This document shows, one piece after another, positions 20,678-30,456 of a DNA stretch of 64,000 nucleotides (position 1 is the first letter of the stretch; the number at the start of each line of letters is the position of its first letter). The translations under genes were made by a program, and so were the position numbers. Below the pieces are notes generated by a model that did no database searches, was not told the origin of the DNA, and was given only the letters and a program-made list of their open reading frames with translations. The stretch is from Sthenelais limicola (Eukaryota; Annelida; Polychaeta; Phyllodocida; Sigalionidae). Location of the stretch: NCBI GenBank assembly GCA_942159475.1, contig OW804094.1:61934966-61998965 (forward strand), read 5' to 3'.

Positions 20678-20838
20678 TGTATACGGCACCCCTGAAGAAG
20701 GTGCAAAGAGCACCGAAACGTTGGGCACAATAAAATCACGAATTCCAAACCCACGAATCCATCGTTTTTCCACGCAACAAGAAATCAACAAGTCAAACGG
20801 TTTTCAAGTTCAGTTAGTAGTGTAACATCCAACCATTG
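20678..20838 (+). mobile_element. 161-bp hammerhead-ribozyme insert with 13-bp target duplication
   Basis: The insert is flanked by the direct repeat CTTCTTTAATAAT at 20665-20677 and 20839-20851 (ATTATTAAAGAAG on the minus strand), which falls inside the LINE RT coding sequence. It contains a hammerhead core, then CCAAACCCACGAATCCATCG and a poly-purine/pyrimidine tail, but no coding capacity. It could be a terminal fragment of a Penelope-like element or a retrozyme-like non-autonomous element mobilised in trans. Confidence 0.75.
20692..20718 (+). ncRNA. hammerhead ribozyme core
   Basis: CTGAAGA (20692-20698) matches the conserved CUGANGA box, stem II is GGTGC/GCACC (20700-20714) and GAAA (20715-20718) follows, continued by CGTTGG. 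This is the arrangement described for hammerheads in Penelope-like element termini. Stems I and III are short and were not fully folded here, so activity is uncertain. Confidence 0.7.
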
Positions 20839-21032
20839 CTTCTTTAATAATGCTGTATTACTCGATATATGGTATCTCCAAAATCCATGTGTGGAAGAAT
20901 CATCACCTTATACAAGTTTAAAAACATTTTTTCAGTAAATATGTGTCTGAATTTAGATTCAGTATGTAGGTATAGGTTGGGTGCATGGTGCATGCACCTG
21001 CCATGTGTGTGAGGGTGTGTGTGGAGGCACAT

Positions 21033-21058
21033 ATAAATTACTTCAGGCCTTTAAACGA
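21033..21058 (-). repeat. B2 repeat of the PAT element
   Basis: Twenty-six bases beginning ATAAATTACTTCAGGCC on the plus strand are identical to 27549-27574 (B1), same orientation, 6.5 kb away. This marks the downstream end of the element on the minus strand. Confidence 0.8.
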
Positions 21059-21683
21059 TAGGCATCATTGGCGGCTGGTAAATGATGGATTTGTGTTAGG
21101 TATGAAACACTCGGTGTCGGAGTGTTTGGCCTGGTGGTGTCATTCCAGGGCGCTTTTGGAGGCGTATATTTTAAAGGGGCCATCCACAAATGACGTCATG
21201 CCCTAGGGGGGAGGGGGGGTTGAGTTTTTATGACAAGGCATGACAATGGGGGGAGGGGGGGTCAACTCATGTATGACATCATGTTTTTATATTTTTTCAA
21301 TCAAAAGACTACCCTAATTGGAAAACTTGTGCTCTAAGAAAAATTTAACTTTAAAAATAAATGAATTCATAGAAACAGGTGTAATGTAAATTGATTGGTA
21401 GCCTTACGCTGCATTTTTTAAATAAGTAATATAGAACAAAATCTCATCTCAGCATTCATTTCTATGTATTCATTTCCTCCTTGGTGTTGGACGTCATGCA
21501 ATCTTGTCGTGATATAGACCCATGCATTTTATACATAGGTAGCAATACAATGACTGGTACGTACCACACCCTTTGGCCCACCAGTCCCAATGCCAAGGTT
21601 GGTATTTCCGTGCCGTTCTTGAGGCAGTTGACACTAGGTGCTGTAACAACCAAGTCCAGTAGTGTGTACACATCACCTCTTAA

Positions 21684-22563
21684 CCCTATCCATACGCCAA
21701 GCGCACTGGAAAACCGTGGCCCAACTATGCTGGCCCTGTCAGTAGGGCGCATTTCTTATGATGGTGCAGTTGCTTGGATAAGCGCAGCGAAGAACCGCTG
21801 CTCAATACCAAGTTGTGCCGCCAAATACGACGCTACTTTAATATGGAAGTCCATACGGAAATATTATATCTGTTCACATGTTACTGAATGAAACAAAAAC
21901 AACTGACTCAAATATCAGAAGATTTTCTGCACATATACTGGAGGTTATTTGCTACACATAAAAGGAAGAAAAACCATATGTCATCGTGATGAAACAAAAG
22001 TTGCAGCAGTCTGAATTTGACATGTTTAGGGAAAATAGACCACTTGGAGTGGGGCTGATTGGGGGGTACTAGGCCATGTTTTGAGGCATAATGTCAATGG
22101 GGTTTTTTTAAAGATTTTATTTAGACTTGGGATCCCGGCTCCCCTTTTCGGGGTTGGTTCTGTCGGTCCAAGACTTAAAAAATAACATTTGTACATGTAG
22201 GGTTTGCTTGATTCCTGGAAAAACACATAACTTTTACGTAGTTATTTGTATCAATGATTTTTTTGATGTATGTTGCTATGGATATCAAATTAGAATGTTG
22301 CAAAAATATGGTGAGAAATATTCTGTATTTAATATATGAACAAAAAAATGTAAACAAGTTATTATTTTCTATAGAAAAGTGGTTTTGAATAATAAGAAGT
22401 AAAAAGATGCTTCAAGGCATTGTGGCGTTATTCAAGGGGAATGACCTGAGGCATCATGGTGTTGTGAGCCGGGGTTGTGGCGCACTTGACCTGGGAGTGC
22501 CTCAAGGCACTGCGGCGTTCTTCACCTGGGAATGACTCAAGGCATTGTGCAGTATGGATAGGG
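21684..22563. mobile_element. TTAA-flanked element with 12-bp TIRs (piggyBac-like MITE)
   Basis: TTAA (21680-21683) then CCCTATCCATAC is mirrored by GTATGGATAGGG then TTAA (22564-22567), perfect over 16 bp including TTAA. Removing it with one TTAA makes the host LINE frame read LRGDVYT without a break, which confirms the boundaries. 880 bp, no transposase. Confidence 0.9.
22405..22556. repeat. imperfect tandem repeat with TGCCTCAAGGCA palindromes
   Basis: Units of about 35-50 bp with TGC(T/C)TCAAGGCA-like palindromes followed by GCGGCGTTCTTCACCTGGGA-like linkers recur from 22408 to 22556, next to the right terminus of the TTAA element. It parallels the array at 1394-1529. Confidence 0.7.
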
Positions 22564-22609
22564 TTAATCTTTCAAAGTGAAGGGTAGGCAAGTCAAGTTC
22601 CCTTATGTA

Positions 22610-24757
22610 TATATGGTCCATTCCTACGAAATGGGCCCAGTGCCCTTTTCCCTACCTTTGGCCCCTCTATGCCTCATATCTCAGTGTAATATTCATTGAT
22701 ATTAAAACAAATCATACTAACAGATTCCCCTTGGCATGGGAATTCCTCTGATATATACTTTATTATAGGGCTGATGGATATTTTATGTGTTAAAACCCTT
22801 TAAAATCCATATTTTCGTAGAAAAATTCCAATGATTAAACATTCAGGACTTGAGGATTCTGAAATTTACATCATTTCATGTTTTTCATATCTAATTAATT
22901 TTGCCCAGTCACCAGGTTCGAATTTCAATGCATTTTAGTAACCCTACTCACTTTTTAACAAAATTATGGCTCAAACAAAATTAAAAAGGTTTTTTTTTTG
23001 TTTTTACATCGCACATGTTGCTCCCTTTCATGCAATGAACTTGTTGTATGACACAAGAATAAAAATCATTTGATATATAAGCAAACCAATCTCTAACTGT
23101 GGATACCTCATGTGTCTCAATAGGACTGTTAGTAAGGATGTTATGCTTGTTTAAAAAAGTTCAATGGGAAAATGGCTAATTATGTCTGTTTTTACGTCGC
23201 CACATGTATTGATTGTGCTTTTCTATCCTATTATTAAAAAGCATTTATAACTAATATGAATACATTGGGCAATTGATTCTCTTGTTGCCAGGGCAATATG
23301 AATGGTTTAAACTCATATGCCTTGTACATAGAGAGTGAAAACACCTGTTTTTACGTCGCACATAACACGTTTTTACGTCGCACGTTTTTACGTCGCACGT
23401 CGTATTTGCTTAATAAAATCAAAACTATTCAAGATGGAAAGTTGTAACATATACCATACAAACCGCAACAATGTCAGCTTTCTACTGATATAAAATCATC
23501 CATATCCCATGGATGGTCTGAACAGAAATGTCTTGTACATAGAGTGGGAAAACACCTGATTTTAGGTCACACGTTTTTACGTCGCACTTTGTTAGGTCAC
23601 ACCATTGGCTTGATAGAGGCAGAACGATTTAAGATAGAATGTTGTAACATATACGAAACAAACTGCAAGAATGTCAGCTTTCTGTTGATATATATAATCA
23701 TCCAGATCCTTTGAATGGTCTGAACAGAAATATGCCTTTTGCATAGAGAGAGAAAACACCCGATTTTAGGTCGCACATTCTTACGTCGCCCGTTTTTTGG
23801 TCGCAACATTTGCTTGATGGATGCAAAACTATTTGAGATAGAAAGTTGTAACATATACCAAGCAAACCGCAAGAATATCAGCTTTCTGCTGATGTAAAAT
23901 GATCCTGGTCCCTTTAATAGAAGCAAGGCTACTACCAACAGAATATTATATACATTTGTACTTTTTAAATGACCATTTATTGATTATATAAATATAAATA
24001 TTTAAAATAGACATTTTCGGCCATAGATTTCTAGATAATTGACACTGGATGTCATTTATTTCAGGATTATATAGCAGAGAATATGGGCTTTTCAGAAATA
24101 TTACCTAGAAAACTCTTATGTTTAACCTAAATTTCATTTTTTCTCGTTTCCATCAGTAAAAAGCAAGATTTTTCAGAAAATAGCTCTATAGTGTTTTTAC
24201 GTCGCCCATATTGTCAACCTGGTTTAGAAAATAGAAATATAACCCCTGGCAGAATTAACACTTGATTCTACAAGGTAAGGTATCATCAAAGCTATCTAAG
24301 TCGTTTTTTCTTATATCTCATGCTTACGAAGAGAACTGTGGTATATGGAAAAAGGTAATGTTTGAAAAAGCCTATAACTGAATAATGAAGCTGTGCTTAA
24401 TTTTGGAATTCCTATACCAAAATAGGACAGTTCTTGCACCATAAACTGCCAAACACATGTTCAATTGGTCCTATTTCCTAAATAAATTGCTTAATCTAAC
24501 CAAAACAAATGTCCCATTGTCAAAATGCCTAGTATATAATGCTAATTTAATGTGCGACGTAAAAACATAGGAAATCCTAACCCAGTCATTGATTTTACAT
24601 AGAATAAAAACTATTTGATCAATTTAGTAGCAAATTTAGATTTTAAAGGTTCCATTACTCTACTTTAAGTTCCCTAACTATGGAAAACTTTAAAGGAATT
24701 TTTTTTTGTATAATGTTTTCAGGCCACTGGGCCCATTTCGTAGGAATGGACCATATA
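22610..24757. mobile_element. 2.1-kb TIR element rich in TTTTTACGTCGCAC words
   Basis: The terminus TATATGGTCCATTCCTACGA (about 33 bp in full) at 22610 is inverted at its right end (24725-24757). A TATGTA target duplication (22604-22609 and 24758-24763) lies in a LINE frame that continues across it. The interior is non-coding and carries many ACGTCGC words. I could not assign a superfamily. Confidence 0.8.
23189..24567. repeat. dispersed TTTTTACGTCGC motif and ~185-bp tandem repeat
   Basis: TTTTTACGTCGC occurs at about 23189, 23347, 23370, 23384, 23574 and 24193, and inverted near 24552, with decayed copies (TTTTAGGTCGCAC) between. A unit of roughly 185 bp containing AAAGTTGTAACATATACCA and TCAGCTTTCTG repeats about 2.5 times from 23410 to 23925. 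Confidence 0.8.
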
Positions 24758-26354
24758 TATGTAAGGACTTTGTCACTCTCCTTTGAAGGTTCTCCAGAGT
24801 ATTGATATTAACCATATACTCAGGGTTCCAGACTGGTGCACCATGTTCTAAGTGTGGCCTGATCAACCCTTTGAAAAGGTTGCTGGAATTACCTGTGTCC
24901 CAGTCCTTCTGATTATGCCCATATTCCTGTTAAATTTGGCTACATGAACATTTACCTCTTCCGTAAGTTTCAGATAGTTACCAATGAGGCACCTAAATCT
25001 TTTTCCATGGTGATTTCCTCTGGTACTCTCATGTTCCCACTTGCAATGGTGAAAGCCTGGCACAAGGGTGAGTTTCCCTGATGCATGGCACTCAATCGCT
25101 CCATTCATGGATTTTTGTTGAAACATTTTTTATTGAGGCAGAGATTCTGAATGACATTACTTGGTGTTGTTAGTGAACAGGTAGATGGGGTACTTGGTCC
25201 AGGAACTAAGGTCAATAATATATATATTATGAAGAGAAGTGGTCATGGAACTGACCCCTGTGGGACTACACTGACTTTATCTTGTGTAAAAGCCTTTGAT
25301 GTGGTATGTTCCATTACTAAATTATAGCCTCCATAACTTTGCACAATATACAAGTCAGATTTAATGGGTTTGGGTATTATACCACTGCCAAACCCTTGTA
25401 ACAGCCTAAGAATCCAGGGGGTTTCCTGATGGCAACTAGTGCCACCATCTGGTCACATTTTGTCCAGCCCCAGTTATTAATAGGCCACTTCACATAATTC
25501 AGTGAGTGCGTGATTAACCCCTATCTCTGGATCGGTGGGTAGAAAACTGATCATAACATAGTGGTCAATAATCTTGCCTTATTTGTTGGACACAATGCAA
25601 AATTTATTGCTGGTATAAGTTGGCAAAGTTTGATACCTATAGTGAAAGTATCAGGGCCCAGGAAAAGTGCAAGCCTTCACACCAAGCTAGGATTGAGGTC
25701 ACCATAGTTGCTGTGGTGCTAAGTGAATTTGTGAAGTAGCCTATTCAAGTTCAGGGGCTTAGTTTTTCAATACGGAGATTTCAATGTTGTGGATCATAGT
25801 TCTAATAATCGGGTCTGCATATTTTATTGAAATGTTATACTTAATTGATTATAAGCTTTTTTAAAAAGGGAGTTGGGTTGTAGGGGGGGTGCTGCAAACA
25901 TGACGTCATTTTTTATCATTTTTAAGGGGGAGTCTGGCACAGTGTGACAAAACATGACATGGGGGGGAGGGGGGGTAAAAAATGGCCAAAAAAAGCATGA
26001 CGTCATTTGTGGATGGCCCCAAAGCAGACTCCACAATAAAGTTTTTTGCCTTCCTTGTGTTCAATAGTGTAGTGTCTAAGGGCTGCCTTCTGTCCGTCAA
26101 ACACTCGGTTGCATAAGCTGCACTGTATCATCGCACCATTCATGTCTGTAGGTCTGTTCAGTTCTATGCACTACGTACGAATGTTCATTCCCCGTGGTTG
26201 TTGAGTGGCCAACTTCCGTATCCACGCCTCTTCGAGGTGTAGCCGGTCATTAAGTGATGACGTGGTGTCGTCTAGCGCCATGATTGTGACGTCACGGGCG
26301 CTGTGGCCCGTGGTGGTGAAATGACGTGCAACGGGCAATATAATTTATATTCAT

Positions 26355-27515
26355 TTAATTTCGACGTGTTTACGCCTCGATCGCGCTACCACAACTGAGG
26401 CTGTGCCTCTATCGAGTGTTCTACCCGAGCTCTTCCTATGGCAACGTTGATTGTTGCATAGAGAACATGGTAACCCCTATTGTTGCGTCATCGGGTAACC
26501 CCGAGCGGGGATGCCCTGGCTTTGTGGGATTCTGGAGGGATTCCCTTTGGATTCTGAAGTAGCTCGAATCCATATAAGTGATGAAATTGATGTGAACTAA
26601 TAAAATTTGTTCAATTATATTCACCTTGGTTGGGGTGTGGGTGGTTTCGACCAACAGCGGTCTCATCAGGCGCGAGTGTGGCCACATTGGTTAAAAAATA
26701 ATTGTAACACTGGGCCAGTTTATAATAAGTATTTCTTCAGCTAGAGATTTTTTGCTGGTGGTGATGAGGTGGAGTTAGAGAGAGCTTTCAGCTGTTTAAA
26801 GGCTGAGATCCCATGTGATTGGAGTTATCACAAAATGTCTTCTCCCAGGTTGATGTGGGAGTGGCATTTATTGGGGAAGGTAGAACTGTGGTAGGACCTT
26901 GGTCCAAACTAGAAAAGCTCTAGTTGTAGCCTTCTTTTCTTCCCGATTTCTTACTTCTCTGGCAGCATCGCTTGACGCTTCTGCCTTGACTAAAGTGAGT
27001 ATAGAAATAGAGATGTTGTTTCCTTTCTCTCCTATGTCCGGGTGTGCCTGGTTTTGATGCCTGGCAACCGTGGTATCATTGTTTTTCTCAATGTCGAAGA
27101 GATGTGCGCCAAATCTAGATACAATATTGTTCTTGGTCTGACCGACATATTGTATTTGGCAGGTTTTACAGGTGATAATGTAGATCAGATTGTTAGTTCT
27201 GCAATTGATATGCTTGTGACTGGGCACGTTCCGTTGCAGGGTTCTGACCCAAAGTGTACCTGTGGTGTTCATCAGAGGGCAATATCGGCAGTTGTTTGGA
27301 CGTTTGCATTTATGTTCTTCTGTCACATGCGTGGTCCTTGGTGGTATTGTCGATGCCTTGACTAGTAGATCTCTCAGATTTTGGTTTTTCCTGTGACCAA
27401 AGACTAGTTTACAGTCTTTCAAGTTCTTTCCAGACTCAAAACTCTGGTACCTACAGGACTGAACATTTTGGACTAACTCACCAACAAATTGAGAATTTTC
27501 CCAACACGTTCCTAA
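26355..27515 (-). mobile_element. 5'-truncated Penelope-like element with hammerhead ribozyme
   Basis: The insert carries a Penelope-type GIY-YIG region and, 3' of it, a hammerhead. It is flanked by the 15-bp direct repeat ATAATTTATATTCAT at 26340-26354 and 27516-27530, which lies in the A2 repeat of the PAT element. The RT domain is missing, so the copy is truncated at its 5' side. Confidence 0.75.
26645..26669 (-). ncRNA. hammerhead ribozyme core of the Penelope fragment
   Basis: On the minus strand CTGATGA (26669-26663), stem II GACC/GGTC with a six-base loop, and GAAA (26648-26645) occur in order. It lies about 200 nt downstream of the GIY-YIG frame, as expected for a Penelope terminal repeat. 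Confidence 0.8.
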
Positions 27516-27530
27516 ATAATTTATATTCAT
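26868..27530 (-). CDS. Penelope-like GIY-YIG endonuclease region (partial)
   Basis: A 220-residue frame. NLRDLLVKA and a Cys-rich linker (CKRPNNCRYCP, about residues 75-85) precede the GIY-YIG core (LIYIITCKTCQIQYVGQT, about 114-131) and the downstream R-F-G-A-H-L and H-Q-N-Q-A-H-P segments. In Penelope-like elements this domain nicks target DNA for RT priming. The first residues come from the flanking A2 repeat, so the Met at 27530 is not the native start. No stop interrupts the domain, but with the RT lost it is a fragment. Confidence 0.8.
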   Translation of the reverse strand: MNINYLGTCWENSQFVGELVQNVQSCRYQSFESGKNLKDCKLVFGHRKNQNLRDLLVKASTIPPRTTHVTEEHKCKRPNNCRYCPLMNTTGTLWVRTLQRNVPSHKHINCRTNNLIYIITCKTCQIQYVGQTKNNIVSRFGAHLFDIEKNNDTTVARHQNQAHPDIGEKGNNISISILTLVKAEASSDAAREVRNREEKKATTRAFLVWTKVLPQFYLPQ

Positions 27531-27574
27531 ATTAAATTAATATCTCTCATAAATTACTTCAGGCCTTTAAACGA
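27517..27574 (-). repeat. B1/A2 junction of the PAT element
   Basis: On the minus strand B1 (27574-27549) runs straight into A2 (27549-27517, TGAGAGATATTAATTTAATA...). B1 matches 21033-21058 and A2 matches 36611-36640. Confidence 0.8.
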
Positions 27575-28149
27575 GTCGAGGGAGAAGTCAGATGAATAAA
27601 CAATGAAGAGCGAGAGTGCAGCACAAGTTCGTGGGAGCCTATTTGATTTCAGCCCAGGCCAGAGAAATAATAATAATAAAAAAAAAGAAATTAAATATAT
27701 GAAGAGAGAGAGTTGGCGACTTGTTTCTGTACAATAATACGATGATCCAATGGAGGAACAATGTATTCCAGGGTACATAGACTCTTCCAATCTCCAGCTT
27801 GCTTAATTGCCCATAAGATGCAAATACGTAGCTGCTCCTCGTCTCAAACCGTGTAAACCAATGTCCTTCATCACGCCAGCTTCCTTGGACCAATACTTCA
27901 GAGCAACTAGAGCAGATGAATATGATACAGGCACACCTTGAACAGAAATCAGAGGATCAGTAGGGGAGGCAGGACATCTTTCAAACAAATAATTCAGCCA
28001 GTAATGCAAACATAAAACACCACTGGACTTTGCGACTGGAGCAAAAAATGTTCTTGCAGAATACTGGTTAGTCTTGGAAGATTTCACCGAAATAAGTACT
28101 CCCCAGTCTTTAAATTCCACATCCTCCCTAAGCAACAAATGGACGTCTG

Positions 28150-28309
28150 TGTTATATCTGTTTACCTTGCTCAGCTAGTGAGCATCAAGAGAACATATAC
28201 GGGAAGACAAGGGTGCAATGGATGCGTCAACAGGAAGCCCTGAGCTTTATTCCAAAAGGGTAAATCACATGTTAGAGGCTGGCACTACCAGTTACAACGC
28301 GGTGCGTCA
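28150..28309 (-). repeat. 3' LTR, Steamer-like element
   Basis: Starts TGTTATATCTG on the plus strand and ends GCGTCA; 155 of 160 positions match 33170-33329. No purine tract is seen next to it. Confidence 0.9.
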
Positions 28310-28626
28310 TGCTTGAGTATGATATTACACATGAAGTAATGCTTCGTCGTAATGTTCTTTCAAATGCAAAACACATCTTAAACTATATGAGAATGTCTGT
28401 AGAATTAACTCAACGATCTATGCTATTTTATCATAACACTACATATCTAGCTGTATGCACCTTTTTTGATCCTTATATTTTCATAGTAGGAAAACATCAA
28501 ATATAAGAATTACAGATCAATTTTATCAGTCAGATCATATTATATACCTTTGTCGATCCTTACATCATCATAAAGGATTAGCATCAAATATAAGGAAATA
28601 CAGATCAAAGTTATATGTTTAGCACC

Positions 28627-29304
28627 TTAGTCAGTCACATAATCATCCAACATTTTGGGACGTGTTGATATGCGACCAAATCTGCTTCTATATGGACTAG
28701 GAGCTCTGGGGGGACTAGCGGTCTTAGGAGCACTATTAGCGCTTGGTGGACTCTGGACCCTTCGAGGACTAGAATAGCTTTGGACGGGGGACTGAGGTGG
28801 TGTATGGAACTTAGCGGGGGAGTGTGTTGGTGATTGGGGTGGCACTCTGGGCAGGACAAGGGGTACATCAGCATTTGCTTGCGTTTGCCTGCGCGAAGGT
28901 GCTTGCATCACTTCCTCTCCTCTCAGATGGTCTGTGTCATCTGGCTGATGGCGAAAGATGTGATCTTCTTTCGTTCTCAAGAGAGAATGTCTGTCCCGTC
29001 TCCACACTCTTCCTGATGGGGTCAGTACATTGTAGGATCTTGGCTCCTTTGGTTGGGCATCTGGTGGCATCAATGTAGCTGGAAGCCATCTTTTTCCAGA
29101 TCTTACTCTTACAGTGTCACCAAGTTTTAGCATAGGTAGAGGTTTTGCTCCACGATCGTAGTAGCTCTTGGCGGTGTTTCTGTTTTCTTCTAAACGCTGG
29201 CATACCTTGTTCTGCTCTATGGTCTTGGGTTTGAGCAAACTTTCTGCAGTTGGTAGTATGGTTTGAGTTCTTCTACCGAACAGTCTACCGAACGGTTTCT
29301 GCAT
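28627..29304 (-). pseudogene. integrase C-terminal tail, Steamer-like
   Basis: KSYYDRGAKPLPMLKLGDTVRVR is the usual start of a Gypsy integrase C-terminal domain. It continues into a Pro/Ser-rich tail with SP and PP repeats, ending DDYVTD. Between it and the LTR (28310-28626) no gene is seen. Confidence 0.8.
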
Positions 29305-29836
29305 GTCTTGGCGTATTACGTAGGTTTAGAAGTGCAAGATATATGCTTTGGTTACCTTCTCGGCACTTTTCCATCAGATGTCTGACCGTCTGATTTGCTT
29401 TTTCAACCATTCCGTTCGCCTGGTGGTAGTACGGGCTTGTTGTTACATGGTTGAATTTCCATTCAGTCGCAAACTGGCGGAACTGATGGCTGGCAAACTG
29501 TGGACCATTATCGGTGAGCAACTTGTCTGGGATAGCATGGACTGAGAAAATTTTTTCCAGTCTTTGTATCACTGTCACGCTCTTCGTATCTTCCTTCAGT
29601 TCTTCAATTTCGATGAACTCTGAATAGTAATCTACTATGACAAGAAACATCGAGTTCATGCAGTCTAGGAGATCTGCAGCAACAACTTTCCATGGACCTC
29701 TCGGTACTTGGCTTGGCTGGAGTGGTTCCTTGGGTTGTTCTTTTCGGTGTGTTTGGCATAGATGGCACTTGGATACCATGTCTTCGATTTGGCCATTCAT
29801 GCCTGGCCAGTAGAGTACATCTCTGGCTAACTGCAT
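29285..29836 (-). pseudogene. integrase core, Steamer-like
   Basis: The CxxC half of the zinc domain (CHLCQ) is followed by the DDE core: VAADLLDC, LTDNGPQF and NGMVEKANQT. Another frame change near 29300 separates it from the C-terminal part. Confidence 0.85.
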
Positions 29837-30450
29837 TTGACCATACCAAGATGACTTGCATGAATGTTCTGTAGCATTTCTGGTTGCATCTTCTCTGGAA
29901 TGATTACTCGTTCACCTTTGAAGAGAATTCCATCAATTTCTGTGATCTCTTCTTGGAAATCGAAGTATGCACGTACTTCTGGCGGGAGTTGGGCGTGATG
30001 GGCTGGCCATCCTTTCCTTGTCACCTCTGCCAATTTCTGCAATGCGATGTCATTCATTGTCTCTTGTACTAGCAGTTGTTGCTTCTGCTTGCTGAATGCT
30101 GCTATACTCTTCATTTCAGCAGCAAATACTGAAAATTGCTTGGAGTCACTCATGAGTTCTTCATAAGTATTTGGCAGGAATGCACGGCTGAGTGCGTCCG
30201 CCACTGGAATGTCTTTTCCAGATTTTCCTACAAGCTTGAACATAAAATGTTGTAATGTTAGTCTCATCTTCTGAAGTCGAAGTGGAACTTGATGTAGTGG
30301 CTTTTCAAATATGCGTACTAGCGGTAGATGGTCTGTCTCTACTGTTATGTCATGTCTTCCATACAGATATGAGTGAAATTTCTTGAATGAGAAGACTATG
30401 GCGAGAAGCTCGTTCTCAATCTGTGCATAGGCGTATTCTGCACTTGTCAA
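29827..30450 (-). pseudogene. RNase H end and integrase N-terminus, Steamer-like
   Basis: Same frame as the preceding segment after one stop. It has IENELLAIVFSFKKFHSYL, ETDHLPL and ADALSR motifs of RNase H, then reaches the first His of the integrase HHCC near its end, where the frame changes (about 29830). Confidence 0.8.
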
Positions 30451-30456
30451 TGATTT

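Larger units (their letters stand above)
20289..21032 (-). pseudogene. CR1-like LINE reverse transcriptase C-terminus (relic A)
   Basis: Three minus-strand fragments in order carry the end of a non-LTR RT and its C-terminal region: LYKVMILPHMDFGDTIY (near 20950-20900), LLKKLQVIQNTYIRRAKYL (20680-20620) with LGIPPLEKR, and RIKRSCIYRAPMLWNS (near 20430-20390). Frames shift between them. The relic is interrupted by the 161-bp ribozyme insert at 20678-20838, and B2 of the PAT element abuts its upstream side at 21033. Confidence 0.75.
21460..25620 (-). pseudogene. CR1-like LINE reverse transcriptase relic B, split twice
   Basis: Minus-strand fragments in order: SVVPQGSV and PLLFIIYI (25282-25200), a degraded stretch, then FSKGLIRPHLEHGAPVWNPE and LENLQRRVTKSLHKGT (24890-24764), then LAYPSL (to about 22590), then LRGDVYTLLDLVVTAPSVN (22570 and 21683-21620). 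These are the RT motif with the PQGS turn and the C-terminal region of CR1/Jockey-type LINEs. The frame crosses the insertion points of the 22610-24757 and 21684-22563 elements. It has stops, frameshifts and an internal deletion. Confidence 0.75.
21174..26023. mobile_element. 4.85-kb TIR element with G-rich subterminal repeats
   Basis: The 26-bp terminus starting GGGGCCATCCACAAATGACG at 21174 is perfectly inverted at 25998-26023. Both subtermini hold GGGGGGAGGGGGGG blocks and GACGTCAT words. The flanks give a 3-bp TTT target duplication: removing the element with one TTT makes the zinc-finger frame continuous (C-F-K-I-Y-A). No transposase is visible; it carries a LINE relic that was itself split twice. 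Superfamily not assigned. Confidence 0.8.
21060..26340 (-). pseudogene. relic frame: GIY-YIG-like C-terminus plus two C2H2 fingers
   Basis: On the minus strand from about 26330 a frame reads HFTTTGHSARDVTIMAL...RLHLEEAWIRKLATQQPRGMN, matching the C-terminal pattern of Penelope-type GIY-YIG endonucleases (GHS-x-D, R-x-x-EE-x-WI-x-x-L-x-T-x-x-P-x-G-x-N). After one stop (TAG near 26176) the same frame continues into a C2H2 finger, C-x2-C-x12-H-x4-H (CSLCNRVF...RHYTIEH), and begins a second (YCGVCF). The 21174-26023 transposon splits it there; the second finger resumes at 21173 (KIYASKSALE, stop, HHQAKH). It lies between A2 and B2 of the PAT element. I do not know a family with this combination. 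Confidence 0.55.

Noticed and set aside
21481..21891. 136-residue plus ORF as a new gene
   Set aside because: It runs antisense to the LINE relic and across the 21680 TTAA insertion border.
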